A DNA stretch of 50,193 bases from an uncultured Allomuricauda sp. (GCF_947258355.1 NZ_CAMYIC010000059.1:129648-179840); one strand, 5' to 3'. Positions 34,409-43,085 are shown, numbered from the stretch's first letter. Numbers and translations: made by a program. The notes: generated by a model from the letters alone, not told the origin.

Positions 34409-35779
34409 TTAAAATAAATATTTGATTTTCCTTATCAATTTCAATGAAATGTTGTAAGGTGCATATCGCAAAGGAATGTCTATCCAAGTGCCTCTTTTTA
34501 CTATGGATTTCTGGTGAGAGAACAAATCAAAACTGTGTTTTCCATGGTACCCGCCTATCCCGGATTGACCTACCCCACCAAAAGGCAATTCCTTATTGCT
34601 GATGTGTACTACCGTATCATTTATAGTGCCTCCGCCAAAAGAATACTTTGTCATCATCCGTTTTTGGAATCTTTTATTGTTGGAAAACACATAAAATGCC
34701 AATGAGTTTGGATAACGTGAGATGTACCCATCCAGTTCATTTTCATCTTCATAAGAAATTATGGGAAGAATTGGGCCAAACACCTCTCCCTGCATAACCG
34801 TACTGTCCAGCTTGGGTTCGTTCACCAAAGTAGGTTCCAAATATTGATCTTTGTCGGTATAATTACCACCAAATAATAGGTTTTGATCTTTAAGCATTGC
34901 TTTAAGTTCCTCATAATGTTTGCTTGTGGTAATTCGAGCAAAATCATTGGAAGCCTCAACATTTTCACCATAAAATTGGGAAATGCACTCCTGTATTCCT
35001 TCCACCAATGCCGTTTTAACGCTCTTGTGTACCAAAACATAATCCGGTGCTATGCAAGTTTGTCCAGCATTGATCAATTTGCCCCAAGCAATACGTTTGG
35101 CCGCCAATGATATCGATGCCGTTTTATCAACTATACAGGGGTTTTTGCCGCTTAGTTCCAGGGTAACCGGCGTTAAGTGCTCTGCAGCTTTTTGGTATAT
35201 GATCTTTCCAACTCGGGTGCTTCCGGTAAAAAATATGTACTCCCATTTCTCCGCCAATAATTCGGTGGAGGCCTCCACTCCACCCTCAACTACGGTAACA
35301 TACTCTGGGGGGAATACTTTTCGAATGATCTGGGATATGATTTTAGAGGTATTCGGACTGAATTCCGAAGGTTTCAATATGGCTGTATTTCCTGCGGCCA
35401 AAGCACCTATTAAAGGCGATATGGTAAGCATAAAAGGATAGTTCCATGGAGAAACAATCAGTACTTTCCCATAGGGTTCTGGTTGAATCCATTCCTTGGA
35501 TGGGAAGTTTAAAAGTGAGGCTCCCACGCTATTTGGTTCGCTCCAATTTTTCACGTTTTTGATGGCATGTTTCAGCTCTGCCAGAACCAGTTGGGTCTCA
35601 GTGGCCAGACTTTCAAACTTTGGCTTTTTAAAATCGGCATATAAAGCATCACAAATGGCATCTTCTTGGTCTAAGATCTCCTGTTGAAGCTTTTTAAGAT
35701 ACTTCTTTCTAAATGCGACATCCTTTGTGTTCTGCGTAGCAAAAAAATCATTTTGGGCCGCAACCAATTGTTTTATCAT
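34409..35779 (-). CDS. Aldehyde dehydrogenase family protein (class 3-like)
   Basis: A 456-residue NAD(P)-dependent aldehyde dehydrogenase. FFTGSTRVGKIIYQKAAEH is the cofactor loop, the general-base Glu is in VTLELSGKNPCIVDK near 208, and the nucleophilic Cys in LINAGQTCIAPDYVLV near 239. VFGPILPIISYEDENELDGYI and GGGTINDTVVHISNKELPFGGVGQSGIGGYHGKHSFD complete the barrel. The length and the absence of an N-terminal extension place it with class 3/fatty aldehyde dehydrogenases (membrane-tethered members end in a hydrophobic tail; here the C-terminus is ISLKLIRKIKYLF). It probably oxidises medium or long chain aldehydes. Confidence 0.92.
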   Translation of the reverse strand: MIKQLVAAQNDFFATQNTKDVAFRKKYLKKLQQEILDQEDAICDALYADFKKPKFESLATETQLVLAELKHAIKNVKNWSEPNSVGASLLNFPSKEWIQPEPYGKVLIVSPWNYPFMLTISPLIGALAAGNTAILKPSEFSPNTSKIISQIIRKVFPPEYVTVVEGGVEASTELLAEKWEYIFFTGSTRVGKIIYQKAAEHLTPVTLELSGKNPCIVDKTASISLAAKRIAWGKLINAGQTCIAPDYVLVHKSVKTALVEGIQECISQFYGENVEASNDFARITTSKHYEELKAMLKDQNLLFGGNYTDKDQYLEPTLVNEPKLDSTVMQGEVFGPILPIISYEDENELDGYISRYPNSLAFYVFSNNKRFQKRMMTKYSFGGGTINDTVVHISNKELPFGGVGQSGIGGYHGKHSFDLFSHQKSIVKRGTWIDIPLRYAPYNISLKLIRKIKYLF

Positions 35780-35835
35780 AAACGGATTGTTTCCTTAAAT
35801 ATAACCAAACTGAAAACAGCATCCTACTAAAACAA

Positions 35836-35864
35836 AAAAGCACCGGAATGTACCGGTGCCTTTT
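35836..35864. terminator. Terminator of the lipoprotein gene
   Basis: GCACCGG (35840-35846) pairs with CCGGTGC (35853-35859), with A/T runs on both sides. Read on the minus strand it follows the lipoprotein gene that ends at 35884. Confidence 0.88.
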
Positions 35865-35883
35865 CATAAATTTTTAAAAATGC

Positions 35884-36672
35884 TTACAACGTTATCTCCT
35901 CCGTTGCTCCATTGGGATAGATAATGGTGGCAATATCATCGCATTCACCATTTCCAAAATCAACTGTAACGGCCAAACCATTTTTGGAGACCGTCATGGT
36001 TCCTGTGGTCACATTTTCGCAAGATGCATTACCTTGCAAATCTTCCAGGGTTTCCACTGCATAGGTGTTACCATCGGCCTCAACCGTCCAGTTACCGGAA
36101 AGCGTGAATACCGTGGTTTCCAAGTTATCACCAAAGGTGATACCGAATGTCTTGGTACCATTTTCGGAAATTACGGAACCATCTTCCATTTCTATGGACA
36201 TATCGCTGACCACGGTAAACATTATAGAAGATTGCTCTGCACTTACCGTTATATCATAAGTTCTTGTTCCATTTACTTTGATGTTGCCTACATAAAAGTC
36301 TTGGTAGGTTGCCGTAAAAGAGGATGCTTCCTCTCCTACTTCATAGGTAACAGTAACGGACCCATTTACATTGTCTGTTCCATTAAGGACACAATTATTG
36401 AAAGTTGCCACAAATCCAGTTTCAGAATATTCCGCTGTATAGCAATCCCCTTCCTTTGCTGAGGAAATTTTACCGGTGGTTCCAGCAAATAATTCCGCCA
36501 AGGCAGTGTCCGCAGCACCTGCAATTTCATCAGTACTCAAAATAGTTTGTAGTTCTGCCTGGGTCAGTTCTTCACCATCTCCTGGCATGGCATCCTCACT
36601 ACAGGATTGAAAACCGATCACAGCAGCTCCAAGGATAGCAAGGGATAAGATTTTAAGGGTAAGTTTTTTCAT
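35884..36672 (-). CDS. Beta-rich lipoprotein of unknown function
   Basis: A 262-residue protein with a lipoprotein signal (ILSLAILGAAVIGFQSCSEDAMPGDGEE): Cys followed by S-E-D-A, an acidic export motif typical of Bacteroidota surface lipoproteins. The mature domain is Thr/Ser/Val-rich with alternating strands (CYTAEYSETGFVATFNNCVL; GSVTVTYEVGEEASSFTATYQDFYVGNIKVNGTRTYDITV; TFGITFGDNLETTVFTLSGNWTVEADGNTYAVETLEDLQG). Cys pairs (EGDCYTAEY / FNNCVLNG; ASCENV / GECDDI) suggest disulfides. No catalytic motif seen. Divergent from a second lipoprotein. Confidence 0.75.
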   Translation of the reverse strand: MKKLTLKILSLAILGAAVIGFQSCSEDAMPGDGEELTQAELQTILSTDEIAGAADTALAELFAGTTGKISSAKEGDCYTAEYSETGFVATFNNCVLNGTDNVNGSVTVTYEVGEEASSFTATYQDFYVGNIKVNGTRTYDITVSAEQSSIMFTVVSDMSIEMEDGSVISENGTKTFGITFGDNLETTVFTLSGNWTVEADGNTYAVETLEDLQGNASCENVTTGTMTVSKNGLAVTVDFGNGECDDIATIIYPNGATEEITL

Positions 36673-36819
36673 TTTATTTGGTTATGTATTTATATATCGA
36701 CTAACGAGAGGCCTGTTGATTTAGTGTATTCAAATAACGCTGATCGATGAAATGCGGACCAGATTGAAATATTATTCTTGAAATTGTATTATTTTCATCA
36801 AAACCAAAAATAGGATTCT

Positions 36820-37290
36820 ATGAAAAATATCAAGTTTCTTCCCGTATTCGTTTCAATGTTTTTGATGATGATTTCCTGTAGTGAAGATGATGGTAATGAA
36901 GGTGGATTTTCAAGTGCTGAACTTGTTGGAACATGGGATTTGGTAGCTGTGAATGTAAGCTCTACAGTGGATGTCAATGGTGATGGAAGCTCTTCAAAAA
37001 ACCTCTTGGATGAGGAAGATTGTATTTCGGGCTCTATTGTTTTAAGAGATGATACCACATATCAATTTGAACTATCCAATTTTAGTCTTACCCCAATTAC
37101 CAACAATCAGTACGTTATACAGTGCACCGGTGTGTCTCAAGCCACAGGGGCTTGGGCCAGCGATGGTGTGCAAATAGTTTTCCAAGGCAGTGGCCTTTTG
37201 GGAACATTGCAATTGAGCAATAATACCATGATCAAAGTAGTGGGCAATGAATTGCCGGGCGTGGCTACTTATGTGTATGAACGCAGGTAG
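36820..37290 (+). CDS. Lipocalin-like lipoprotein
   Basis: A 156-residue lipoprotein (LPVFVSMFLMMISCSEDDGNEGG, Cys followed by S-E-D-D). The mature part is a short lipocalin-like barrel typical of Bacteroidota: LVGTWDLVAVNV, then strands around TYQFELSNFSLTPI, ACGVSQATGAWASDG-type turns and VATYVYERR at the end. Two Cys (EEDCISG, IQCTGVS) may pair. Convergent with the trehalase gene, 8 bases apart with no clear hairpin between. Confidence 0.75.
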   Translation: MKNIKFLPVFVSMFLMMISCSEDDGNEGGFSSAELVGTWDLVAVNVSSTVDVNGDGSSSKNLLDEEDCISGSIVLRDDTTYQFELSNFSLTPITNNQYVIQCTGVSQATGAWASDGVQIVFQGSGLLGTLQLSNNTMIKVVGNELPGVATYVYERR

Positions 37291-37298
37291 TTATTAAA

Positions 37299-38885
37299 TT
37301 AGTCGGGGCGTTCCAAATCCTCCAATATTTTTTTGAATCCCAAGGCCACCCCATTGGTCCATCCGAAACCATCTTGCGTGGGGTACTCCCCTCCTCCAGA
37401 AAGTAATGAAAGGTCTTCTACATTGTATTTCTCCATCATTTTTCCTGTGTTGGCGTAGACCTTTTCGTTGAGAGTAAGCCAACGATTCATTATTTCTTTG
37501 GCTTCATCAACATAACCATAGTTCAATAGTCCATTGACTGCCAACCATTGTAGTGGAGCCCACCCATTTGGAGCATCCCATTGTTGTCCGCTGTGCTCTA
37601 GCGTTGTCACCAATCCCCCTTCTTTTAAAAAGGTGTTCATAATCACATCTTTTACCTTTTTTGCCTGTTCGGGCGTAGCAATTTCAAAAAACAATGGTGT
37701 GACGCCGGCCAAGGAAAGTTTTGGGGTCATGTGTTTATCCTCAAAATTGTAATCGTGATAAAACCCTGTGGTTTCGTTCCAGAAATAATCTTGAATTATT
37801 GCTTTTCGAGCTTCAGCTAAATCTAAATATCGCCGTTGAGTCGTTTCATCCCCTTTTAAGCCATTGGCTTTGGCAATTGTTTTCTCCATAAAATATAGCA
37901 GACAATTAAGATCCACAGGTAAAATGGAAATGGTTTCTGTTGAGGCCAATCCACCTTCTTCTCCAAACCACCTACTGCTAAAATCCCATCCCGATGCGGC
38001 TGCAGAGCGTAAATTTTTATAAAGTCTTTGTTTTAAAGAATCAGAATCTAAATCCTCAGCAAGTAAAAAATCTTCCCTATACGATTCCGGTCGAGGAGTA
38101 TTCCCTGAATCCCAATACCTGTTTAAAGTGTTTCCGTTTTTTAGGTTCACTACTCGTTTGACTGGACTTAGGCTGTCTACCTTTTTGGCTCCCTCCATCC
38201 AATAGTTGTACTCCTTGGTCATTTGCGGTAGGTATTCAACCATTACCTCATTATTGCCTTGAGCAAGTGCATCTACCATTAAAGAAAAATAGGGAGGTTG
38301 GGAACGAGTTTTATAGTAGTCTCTGGTGCCGTTGGGTATAAATCCAAGGGAATCGATTAAAAAGGCAAAGTTTTGCACCATACCTTGGGCAACCTCCTCC
38401 TCATTGTCCACTAACAGGCCCTCAAGGGTAAAATAACTATCCCAATAATAGATTTCCTGAAACCTACCGCCGGGAACAACATATGTATAGGGTAGCGAAA
38501 TTCGAGTGGAATTGGCAATGACACTATCAGGGTTTCGTTTTAAAATATCCCACATATGTGAGATATGATCATACATGTTCTTTGTGGTGTCCAATTCAAA
38601 TTGAAGTCCCTCCAAGGATTTGTTCTCAAAATTTTTAAGCACAAAACTATCTAACCTAAAACCTTGATTATCTTTAAGTTTAAGGTACTCCGATTCAAGT
38701 GTTGCTATATCTTTTGAGGGCACTAAATCGACAAAAGTTTTGGAATCCTCGAAAACACCGGACATCTGCACAGCTTTGAAAAGTTCGGTTTCATAAAGAC
38801 TGACAGGTTCTTTTGTGGTTGTTTCAGAATTTTTACATCCGATAACAAACAGTGATACCAATAGACCCAATAACAGTTTTTTCAT
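37299..38885 (-). CDS. treA: Alpha,alpha-trehalase, GH37, lipoprotein
   Basis: A 528-residue GH37 trehalase. Signature 1 is PGGRFQEIYYWDSYFTLEG near 138 and signature 2 is QWDAPNGWAPLQW near 433. The conserved EYRED / RPESYREDF and ESGWDFSSRW-type segments are present (AASGWDFSSRWFGEEG). A Met at 38897 is possible, but the one at 38885 gives a clean lipoprotein signal (MKKLLLGLLVSLFVIGCKNSE). It hydrolyses trehalose to two glucose at the outer face or in the periplasm. Divergent from a GntR/FCD regulator with a palindromic operator between, so trehalose or a downstream sugar acid may control it. Confidence 0.93.
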   Translation of the reverse strand: MKKLLLGLLVSLFVIGCKNSETTTKEPVSLYETELFKAVQMSGVFEDSKTFVDLVPSKDIATLESEYLKLKDNQGFRLDSFVLKNFENKSLEGLQFELDTTKNMYDHISHMWDILKRNPDSVIANSTRISLPYTYVVPGGRFQEIYYWDSYFTLEGLLVDNEEEVAQGMVQNFAFLIDSLGFIPNGTRDYYKTRSQPPYFSLMVDALAQGNNEVMVEYLPQMTKEYNYWMEGAKKVDSLSPVKRVVNLKNGNTLNRYWDSGNTPRPESYREDFLLAEDLDSDSLKQRLYKNLRSAAASGWDFSSRWFGEEGGLASTETISILPVDLNCLLYFMEKTIAKANGLKGDETTQRRYLDLAEARKAIIQDYFWNETTGFYHDYNFEDKHMTPKLSLAGVTPLFFEIATPEQAKKVKDVIMNTFLKEGGLVTTLEHSGQQWDAPNGWAPLQWLAVNGLLNYGYVDEAKEIMNRWLTLNEKVYANTGKMMEKYNVEDLSLLSGGGEYPTQDGFGWTNGVALGFKKILEDLERPD

Positions 38886-38942
38886 GACCTTCTGCATTTT
38901 GAAAACCTAAATATATAATAATAAGTGCAATGGAATTCCGTT

Positions 38943-38958
38943 AAATCGTATACGATTT
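38943..38958. promoter_or_regulatory. Perfect 16-bp palindrome, candidate GntR/FCD operator
   Basis: AAATCGTATACGATTT is a perfect palindrome centred 22 bases before the GntR start and about 66 bases before the trehalase start. GntR/FCD proteins usually bind short palindromes with a T-n-GT-n-AC-n-A core, and TCGTATACGA fits that form. The site can control both divergent genes. Confidence 0.7.
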
Positions 38959-38971
38959 TTATTTTTAACGA

Positions 38972-39610
38972 ATGGGAAAACGACACGTTTTGCGCAACCG
39001 AATCAAGGAACATCTCTTGTTTCAGATCCAAAATGGAGAATTGCAAGTGGGCAAGACCATTAATTTGGCCGCACTATCCAGAGCTACTGGGATTAGTGTA
39101 ACCCCCATCCGTGAAGCCTTGAGCCAACTGGAGCACGCACAGGTGCTTCAAGCTATTCCCAATCGAGGTTTTGTGGTGGCAAAGCTTTCGAAAACAGAAG
39201 TTAAAAATCTTATCGAAATTGTGGCACAACTGGAAGTGATGGCCTTGGAGCATTCGGAATTCAACCCAGAAGAAATGGAAGATTTGGGGAAGTTGCAATC
39301 CGAAATGGAGGCTACTACAACTATTGCCGAAGGACTTAGGGCCCGATTCCATTTTCACAATCACTTGGCAAAACATTGCACCAACAAAGTACTGCTGCAA
39401 ATTCTACAGGACCTTAAATTAAGACTGCATTTTTATGAATATGATTTTATCGTGGATTTTGAATTTTTCAAAAAACTGAACACACAGACCCGGTCGGTCG
39501 TGGAAGCCATTCAACAGGATAATGTCCCCACTGCAGCATTGATTCTCCGTATGCATTGGATGTCCATTTTAGAGCATATTGAAGTACAAATCAACGTTAA
39601 AAAAGGTTAA
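38972..39610 (+). CDS. GntR family regulator (FCD/FadR-type)
   Basis: A 212-residue regulator. The winged helix-turn-helix is at ~5-75 (RIKEHLLFQIQNGELQVGKTINLAALSRATGISVTPIREALSQLEHAQVLQAIPNRGFVV), followed by an FCD helical domain (LIEIVAQLEVMALEHSE; RARFHFHNHLAKHCTNKVLLQIL; VVEAIQQDNVPTAALILRMHW). FCD domains bind metal and organic acids. The His residues in FHFHNHLAKH match the metal site region. Divergent from trehalase across a palindromic operator, so autoregulation and trehalase control are likely. The effector is not evident. Confidence 0.9.
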   Translation: MGKRHVLRNRIKEHLLFQIQNGELQVGKTINLAALSRATGISVTPIREALSQLEHAQVLQAIPNRGFVVAKLSKTEVKNLIEIVAQLEVMALEHSEFNPEEMEDLGKLQSEMEATTTIAEGLRARFHFHNHLAKHCTNKVLLQILQDLKLRLHFYEYDFIVDFEFFKKLNTQTRSVVEAIQQDNVPTAALILRMHWMSILEHIEVQINVKKG

Positions 39611-39618
39611 TCCGCTGA

Positions 39619-39646
39619 TTGTCAAAATAAAATAACACTACTTTCG
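39619..39646 (+). promoter_or_regulatory. Candidate Bacteroidota-type promoter
   Basis: TTG at 39619-39621 and TACTTTCG at 39639-39646 with a 17-base spacer approximate the TTG-N17-23-TAnnTTTG pattern (one mismatch in the -7 element). It would serve the small ORF at 39669. Confidence 0.35.
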
Positions 39647-39668
39647 TTTTTAGGTAAAATAGTTCACA

Positions 39669-39815
39669 ATGAATTACTTGAATAAAGAAATAGAAACACG
39701 CACCAAAAGAAAAAAATCAAAATCGCTTGTAAAAAGGCAGATCTCGTGCGGTACTTTTCAAGATTTAGAGACCTTGCATTTGGACGGACTTAAACGAAAG
39801 ACCTCTAAAAACTAG
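39669..39815 (+). CDS. Small basic protein of 48 residues, tentative
   Basis: ATG at 39669 opens a 48-codon frame ending in TAG, rich in Lys/Arg at both ends (EIETRTKRKKSKSLVKRQ; HLDGLKRKTSKN) with one Cys. It overlaps the end of mobA on the opposite strand by four bases. The frame is preceded by a promoter-like TTG/TACTTTCG pair. Small, soluble and positively charged, it could bind nucleic acid, but nothing identifies it. It could also be chance; conservation in related genomes would decide. Confidence 0.4.
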   Translation: MNYLNKEIETRTKRKKSKSLVKRQISCGTFQDLETLHLDGLKRKTSKN

Positions 39816-40459
39816 CTTCCCTCCTCCTCCACTAACTTCTTTTTTACAAAGTCACGGTCCATCGGTGAATTGGCATTGAAAAGTATCAGTTCATTCATTG
39901 GATTTATTAATCCAATGTCAGTTTGCATTAAATACTTTTTTGGACTGGCATAATCGGATTCCTTAAGAAATATAATTGCGTTTTTCAATCCTTTCGGCTC
40001 CCATATACAAGCCAAAGGCTCCGGTTCGCCCGTTTCCGGATTTACAAAGCTGGTCGCCGATTTGTTGGGATGTCTATCTGCTACAAGTTGTTCCAAAGCC
40101 TCCAAACTCATCAAAGGGAGGTCACAGGCCAGCACAAACCAACCTACATCGGAATGCGCATCAAAAGCACTCAAGATACCATTAAAAGGGCCCTGGTACT
40201 TGTTTTGGTCAACAATGGTATTAAATCCTTCGGGGATTGTGGTTAGTTGTGATTCCTGAACACTTAAAAATACGTTGTCGCATACTTTCCTCAAAAGATG
40301 ATATAGGTGTTCTCTTTGCGGAATTCCATGATAATCCTCAAGTCCCTTATCTTTCCCCATTCGTGCACTGGTGCCTCCGGACAAGACCAATCCAAATAAT
40401 TTGGATGGCTTTTTAATGGATATCTTGGGTGCTGGTTTCAAAATGATGTTTTTAATCAC
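39812..40459 (-). CDS. mobA: Molybdenum cofactor guanylyltransferase
   Basis: A 215-residue nucleotidyltransferase. The loop LVLSGGTSARMGKDKGLEDYHG is the MobA/GT-A signature, with GPFNGILSAFDAH and FVLACDLPLMSLEALEQL for metal and nucleotide binding. It attaches GMP to molybdopterin. The start is GTG at 40459, overlapping the moaD stop by 4 bases. This adds an N-terminal extension of ~20 residues (IILKPAPKISIKKPSKL) before the first strand; a downstream ATG would remove the signature loop. The rest of the Moco pathway is not in the window. Confidence 0.85.
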   Translation of the reverse strand: MIKNIILKPAPKISIKKPSKLFGLVLSGGTSARMGKDKGLEDYHGIPQREHLYHLLRKVCDNVFLSVQESQLTTIPEGFNTIVDQNKYQGPFNGILSAFDAHSDVGWFVLACDLPLMSLEALEQLVADRHPNKSATSFVNPETGEPEPLACIWEPKGLKNAIIFLKESDYASPKKYLMQTDIGLINPMNELILFNANSPMDRDFVKKKLVEEEGS

Positions 40460-40707
40460 ACACGAGGTGGCGGAATCAGTGCAATTTCATCATAAGAATT
40501 GATCTGATCACTATCCGAAGCGTAATTTTGATTAACGGCAACGGTCACTTCGGATATAGATTTGAGTTCTGGGTATGTATGCTCCAAAAACTGTTTGAGC
40601 TCGCCTACCGTATTTGGGATTTTTCTCCCTCTTAAACTGGCCGTCGGAACGGATAAAGTAGGGGTTCCGATAATATCTTTGGTAGCTCCGAACAAAAGTA
40701 TAGTCAT
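40456..40707 (-). CDS. moaD: MoaD-like sulfur carrier, C-terminal Gly-Gly absent
   Basis: An 83-residue ubiquitin-fold protein (TILLFGATKDIIGTPTLSVP; VGELKQFLEHTYPELKSISEVTVAVNQNYASD; INSYDEIALIPPP). The DEIALIPP motif directly precedes the C-terminus in MoaD, which then normally ends in Gly-Gly, the site of thiocarboxylation. Here it ends PPPRV and stops. No neighbouring frame restores Gly-Gly, so this is not a simple one-base frameshift. It overlaps mobA by 4 bases. Either it is inactive as a sulfur carrier, or it is matured differently. The family call is sound; function is doubtful. Confidence 0.8.
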   Translation of the reverse strand: MTILLFGATKDIIGTPTLSVPTASLRGRKIPNTVGELKQFLEHTYPELKSISEVTVAVNQNYASDSDQINSYDEIALIPPPRV

Positions 40708-40917
40708 GGTATCAACCTATTAGTGTTATTGTTTGTTTTGATTTTTGGTTAGATAGGTTGGTAGGTTTTATCGAGGGTGAAAATATTAAAATTTGATGGG
40801 AACGCTATCATTTTAACACGTGCATATTCCTTTTAACTTTTCTTTAGTTTAAATCTTTTGATTGCGAATACTTTTCCAACTAATTCAGCGTTGTGCATGA
40901 AGGACCTTAACTTTTAT

Positions 40918-42006
40918 ATGAAAATGAAACACACACTTCAGTACACATTCCTAATAGCATTTAGCCTTATTTTATTTTCCTGCGGAAATGCGGATGACGA
41001 TGTCGGTTTTGACATAAACAATAGTGAACTTGGCCTCGGTGAAGAACCAGATGATTGCTTAGGGTTTGACGAAAATGAGTTGCTATTGTCCATTCAGGAT
41101 GAGTATACGACTCAACCCGGAAAAGTCTCCATATTGTTTAGGGTATCGGACTTAATGGGCAATCCCATTTCAGGTTTGTCCGCGGATCAATTCTCCATTT
41201 ACGAACAAGGCAGAAACGATGATTGTTTCAATTCCATCTCCTCCTCTGAATCATTTGCTCGTATTTCCCCGAACTCACAGGTGTTCAATAATAACACGCT
41301 TTTGGTGTTGGATTTGAGCAATAGTGTATTGGAGAGCAGTTTGGATGAATTAAAAGCAGCTACTACAAGCTTTATAAACAATGTAATGCCATCACCGGGC
41401 TCCGAATCCTACAGAATGGCCATTTATTGGTTCGATGGTGAGGACGAACTCCACTTATTGAACCCATTGACATCATCAGCATCAGAATTAACGGCCTCCG
41501 TTGATGGAATTACAACCGATATCAGCAACGACCCATCAACAGACCTGTATGGAGCCGTGATAAAATCCACAAATATCGCAGCCGATTTGCTTGCTGAGAA
41601 TTCGGATGTCATCAATGCCGCATCCGTTGTATTGTTCACCGATGGTACAGATCAAGCATCCCGCTACCGGGAATCCGACGCACTGCGTACTGTTGAGGAA
41701 GCGGATAGAAACATCTCCTTCTTCACCATTGGACTTGGTGCAGAAATCGATACTGAAGTATTAACCGAAATCGGGAAAACTGCCAGCGTTTTTGCCAGCA
41801 ATTCCGAAGAGTTGGAAAACACCTTCAACGATATCTCACAACGCGTGGAGGAACAAGCGGGCAGTTACTACCTGTTTGAATATTGTACTCCAAAACGTGA
41901 TGGTAGTGGTGAAAGCAACTTGGTTATTCAACTGTCGCACAATGGACTCCAAGGAGCTGTGCAGACCAAGTTTAGCGCCAATGGTTTCACGGGAGGCTGC
42001 GAATAG
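40918..42006 (+). CDS. vWA-domain lipoprotein
   Basis: A 362-residue lipoprotein (MKMKHTLQYTFLIAFSLILFSCGNADDD; Cys followed by G-N-A-D-D-D). The frame is open from 40858, but the Met at 40918 or 40924 gives the proper signal. The mature N-terminus (~50-110) looks like an Ig/bacterial adhesin fold (VSILFRVSDLMGNPISGLSADQFSIYEQG). A von Willebrand A domain follows at ~130-320 with the metal motif DLSNS in TLLVLDLSNSVLESSLDEL, and TDGTDQASRY for the later loop. vWA domains mediate protein binding, often Mg-dependent. Likely a surface-exposed binding protein. Stands alone on the plus strand. Confidence 0.8.
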   Translation: MKMKHTLQYTFLIAFSLILFSCGNADDDVGFDINNSELGLGEEPDDCLGFDENELLLSIQDEYTTQPGKVSILFRVSDLMGNPISGLSADQFSIYEQGRNDDCFNSISSSESFARISPNSQVFNNNTLLVLDLSNSVLESSLDELKAATTSFINNVMPSPGSESYRMAIYWFDGEDELHLLNPLTSSASELTASVDGITTDISNDPSTDLYGAVIKSTNIAADLLAENSDVINAASVVLFTDGTDQASRYRESDALRTVEEADRNISFFTIGLGAEIDTEVLTEIGKTASVFASNSEELENTFNDISQRVEEQAGSYYLFEYCTPKRDGSGESNLVIQLSHNGLQGAVQTKFSANGFTGGCE

Positions 42007-42078
42007 CCCCATGCATCTTGCCAACTGATTAATTTTTGGATTATACGTATCTTGTTCAGCAATAAACTAAACATACGT

Positions 42079-43026
42079 ATGAATACCCAAAGAAAAACAG
42101 TTTACACTTTTATTTGCGCCTTACTTTTAGGTTTCACAAGCAATATTTATGCCCAGCATATCAGTCCATTAGAAGGCCGATGGGACTTGGAAATGGATTT
42201 TATGGGGAAGACCTCCCCTTCTTGGTTGGAAATTAGACATTCGGGAACTGCTACCTTATTGGGCCGTTTTGTGTTCGCTTTTGGTAGTGCTAGACCTATT
42301 GCAGAGGTGGAAACTTATGGAGAGAACAAATTCACCTTTAGCATTCCCAATCAATGGGAGCCAAAAGGAAGCGACATGATTTTCCATGGTGAATTGGATG
42401 GCGAGGAATTAAAAGGGACCTTGATTTACACCGATGGTTCCATTATCAACTGGACAGGTGTAAAAGCACCGGAATTGGAATACACCGAAGATCCAAAATG
42501 GGGAAAAACCATTGATGTGTTCAACGGTAAAGACCTTTCAGGATGGCATGTGGATGGAGAAAAGAACCAATGGGTGGCAAAAGATGGCATTTTGATCAGT
42601 CCAGAATCTGGTTCCAACCTGATTACCGATGAAAAATTCCAAGATTTTAAACTACATGTGGAATTCCGTTACCCAGAAGGGAGCAACAGCGGTATTTACT
42701 TGCGAGGACGTTATGAGGTTCAGATTGTGGATAGCCAAGGGTACGAACCTTCTGATATTTATTTAGGTGGGGTGTACGGCTTTTTGGAACCGAATGAAAA
42801 TGCTTCTAAACCTGCAGGTGAATGGCAGACGTATGACATTACATTGATTGGAAGAAGGGTCACCGTAACCCTTAATGGAAAAACCGTTATTTCTGACGCT
42901 ACCATTCCTGGGATTACAGGTGGAGCCTTGGATAGTAGAGAAGGTGAACCGGGTCCATTTATGATCCAAGGGGATCATGGCCCTATTGAATACAGAAGTT
43001 TTGAAGTAACTCCTCTAAAGAGATAA
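42079..43026 (+). CDS. Secreted DUF1080 (3-keto-disaccharide hydrolase) protein, copy 1
   Basis: A 315-residue exported protein (signal peptide FICALLLGFTSNIYAQ). The first ~110 residues form a beta domain (LEGRWDLEMDFMGKTSPSWLEIRHSGTATLLGRFVF). The C-terminal ~180 residues are DUF1080: VFNGKDLSGWHVDGEKNQWVAKDGILISPESGSNLITDEKFQDFKLHVEFRYPEGSNSGIYLRGRYEVQI...GPIEYRSFEV. DUF1080 members include hydrolases acting on 3-keto sugars and other glycan-binding proteins. The ATG at 42079 gives the right signal; an upstream TTG would add nine residues. Convergent with a second DUF1080 gene across a shared terminator. Confidence 0.87.
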   Translation: MNTQRKTVYTFICALLLGFTSNIYAQHISPLEGRWDLEMDFMGKTSPSWLEIRHSGTATLLGRFVFAFGSARPIAEVETYGENKFTFSIPNQWEPKGSDMIFHGELDGEELKGTLIYTDGSIINWTGVKAPELEYTEDPKWGKTIDVFNGKDLSGWHVDGEKNQWVAKDGILISPESGSNLITDEKFQDFKLHVEFRYPEGSNSGIYLRGRYEVQIVDSQGYEPSDIYLGGVYGFLEPNENASKPAGEWQTYDITLIGRRVTVTLNGKTVISDATIPGITGGALDSREGEPGPFMIQGDHGPIEYRSFEVTPLKR

Positions 43027-43045
43027 GAGTTGTATGTAGATTTAT

Positions 43046-43080
43046 AAAAAAGCCCGATTTCTGTGATCGGGCTTTTCTTT
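43046..43080. terminator. Bidirectional terminator between the two DUF1080 genes
   Basis: AAAAGCCCGAT (43048-43058) pairs with ATCGGGCTTTT (43066-43076), a perfect 11-bp stem with a 7-base loop and A/T runs on both sides. It ends both the plus-strand DUF1080 gene and the minus-strand six-gene operon. Confidence 0.92.
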
Positions 43081-43085
43081 TGTTC

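Noticed and set aside
40456..40490. One-base frameshift hiding a Gly-Gly end of MoaD
   Set aside because: Neither alternative frame over the last codons encodes Gly-Gly, so a single indel does not restore the normal tail.
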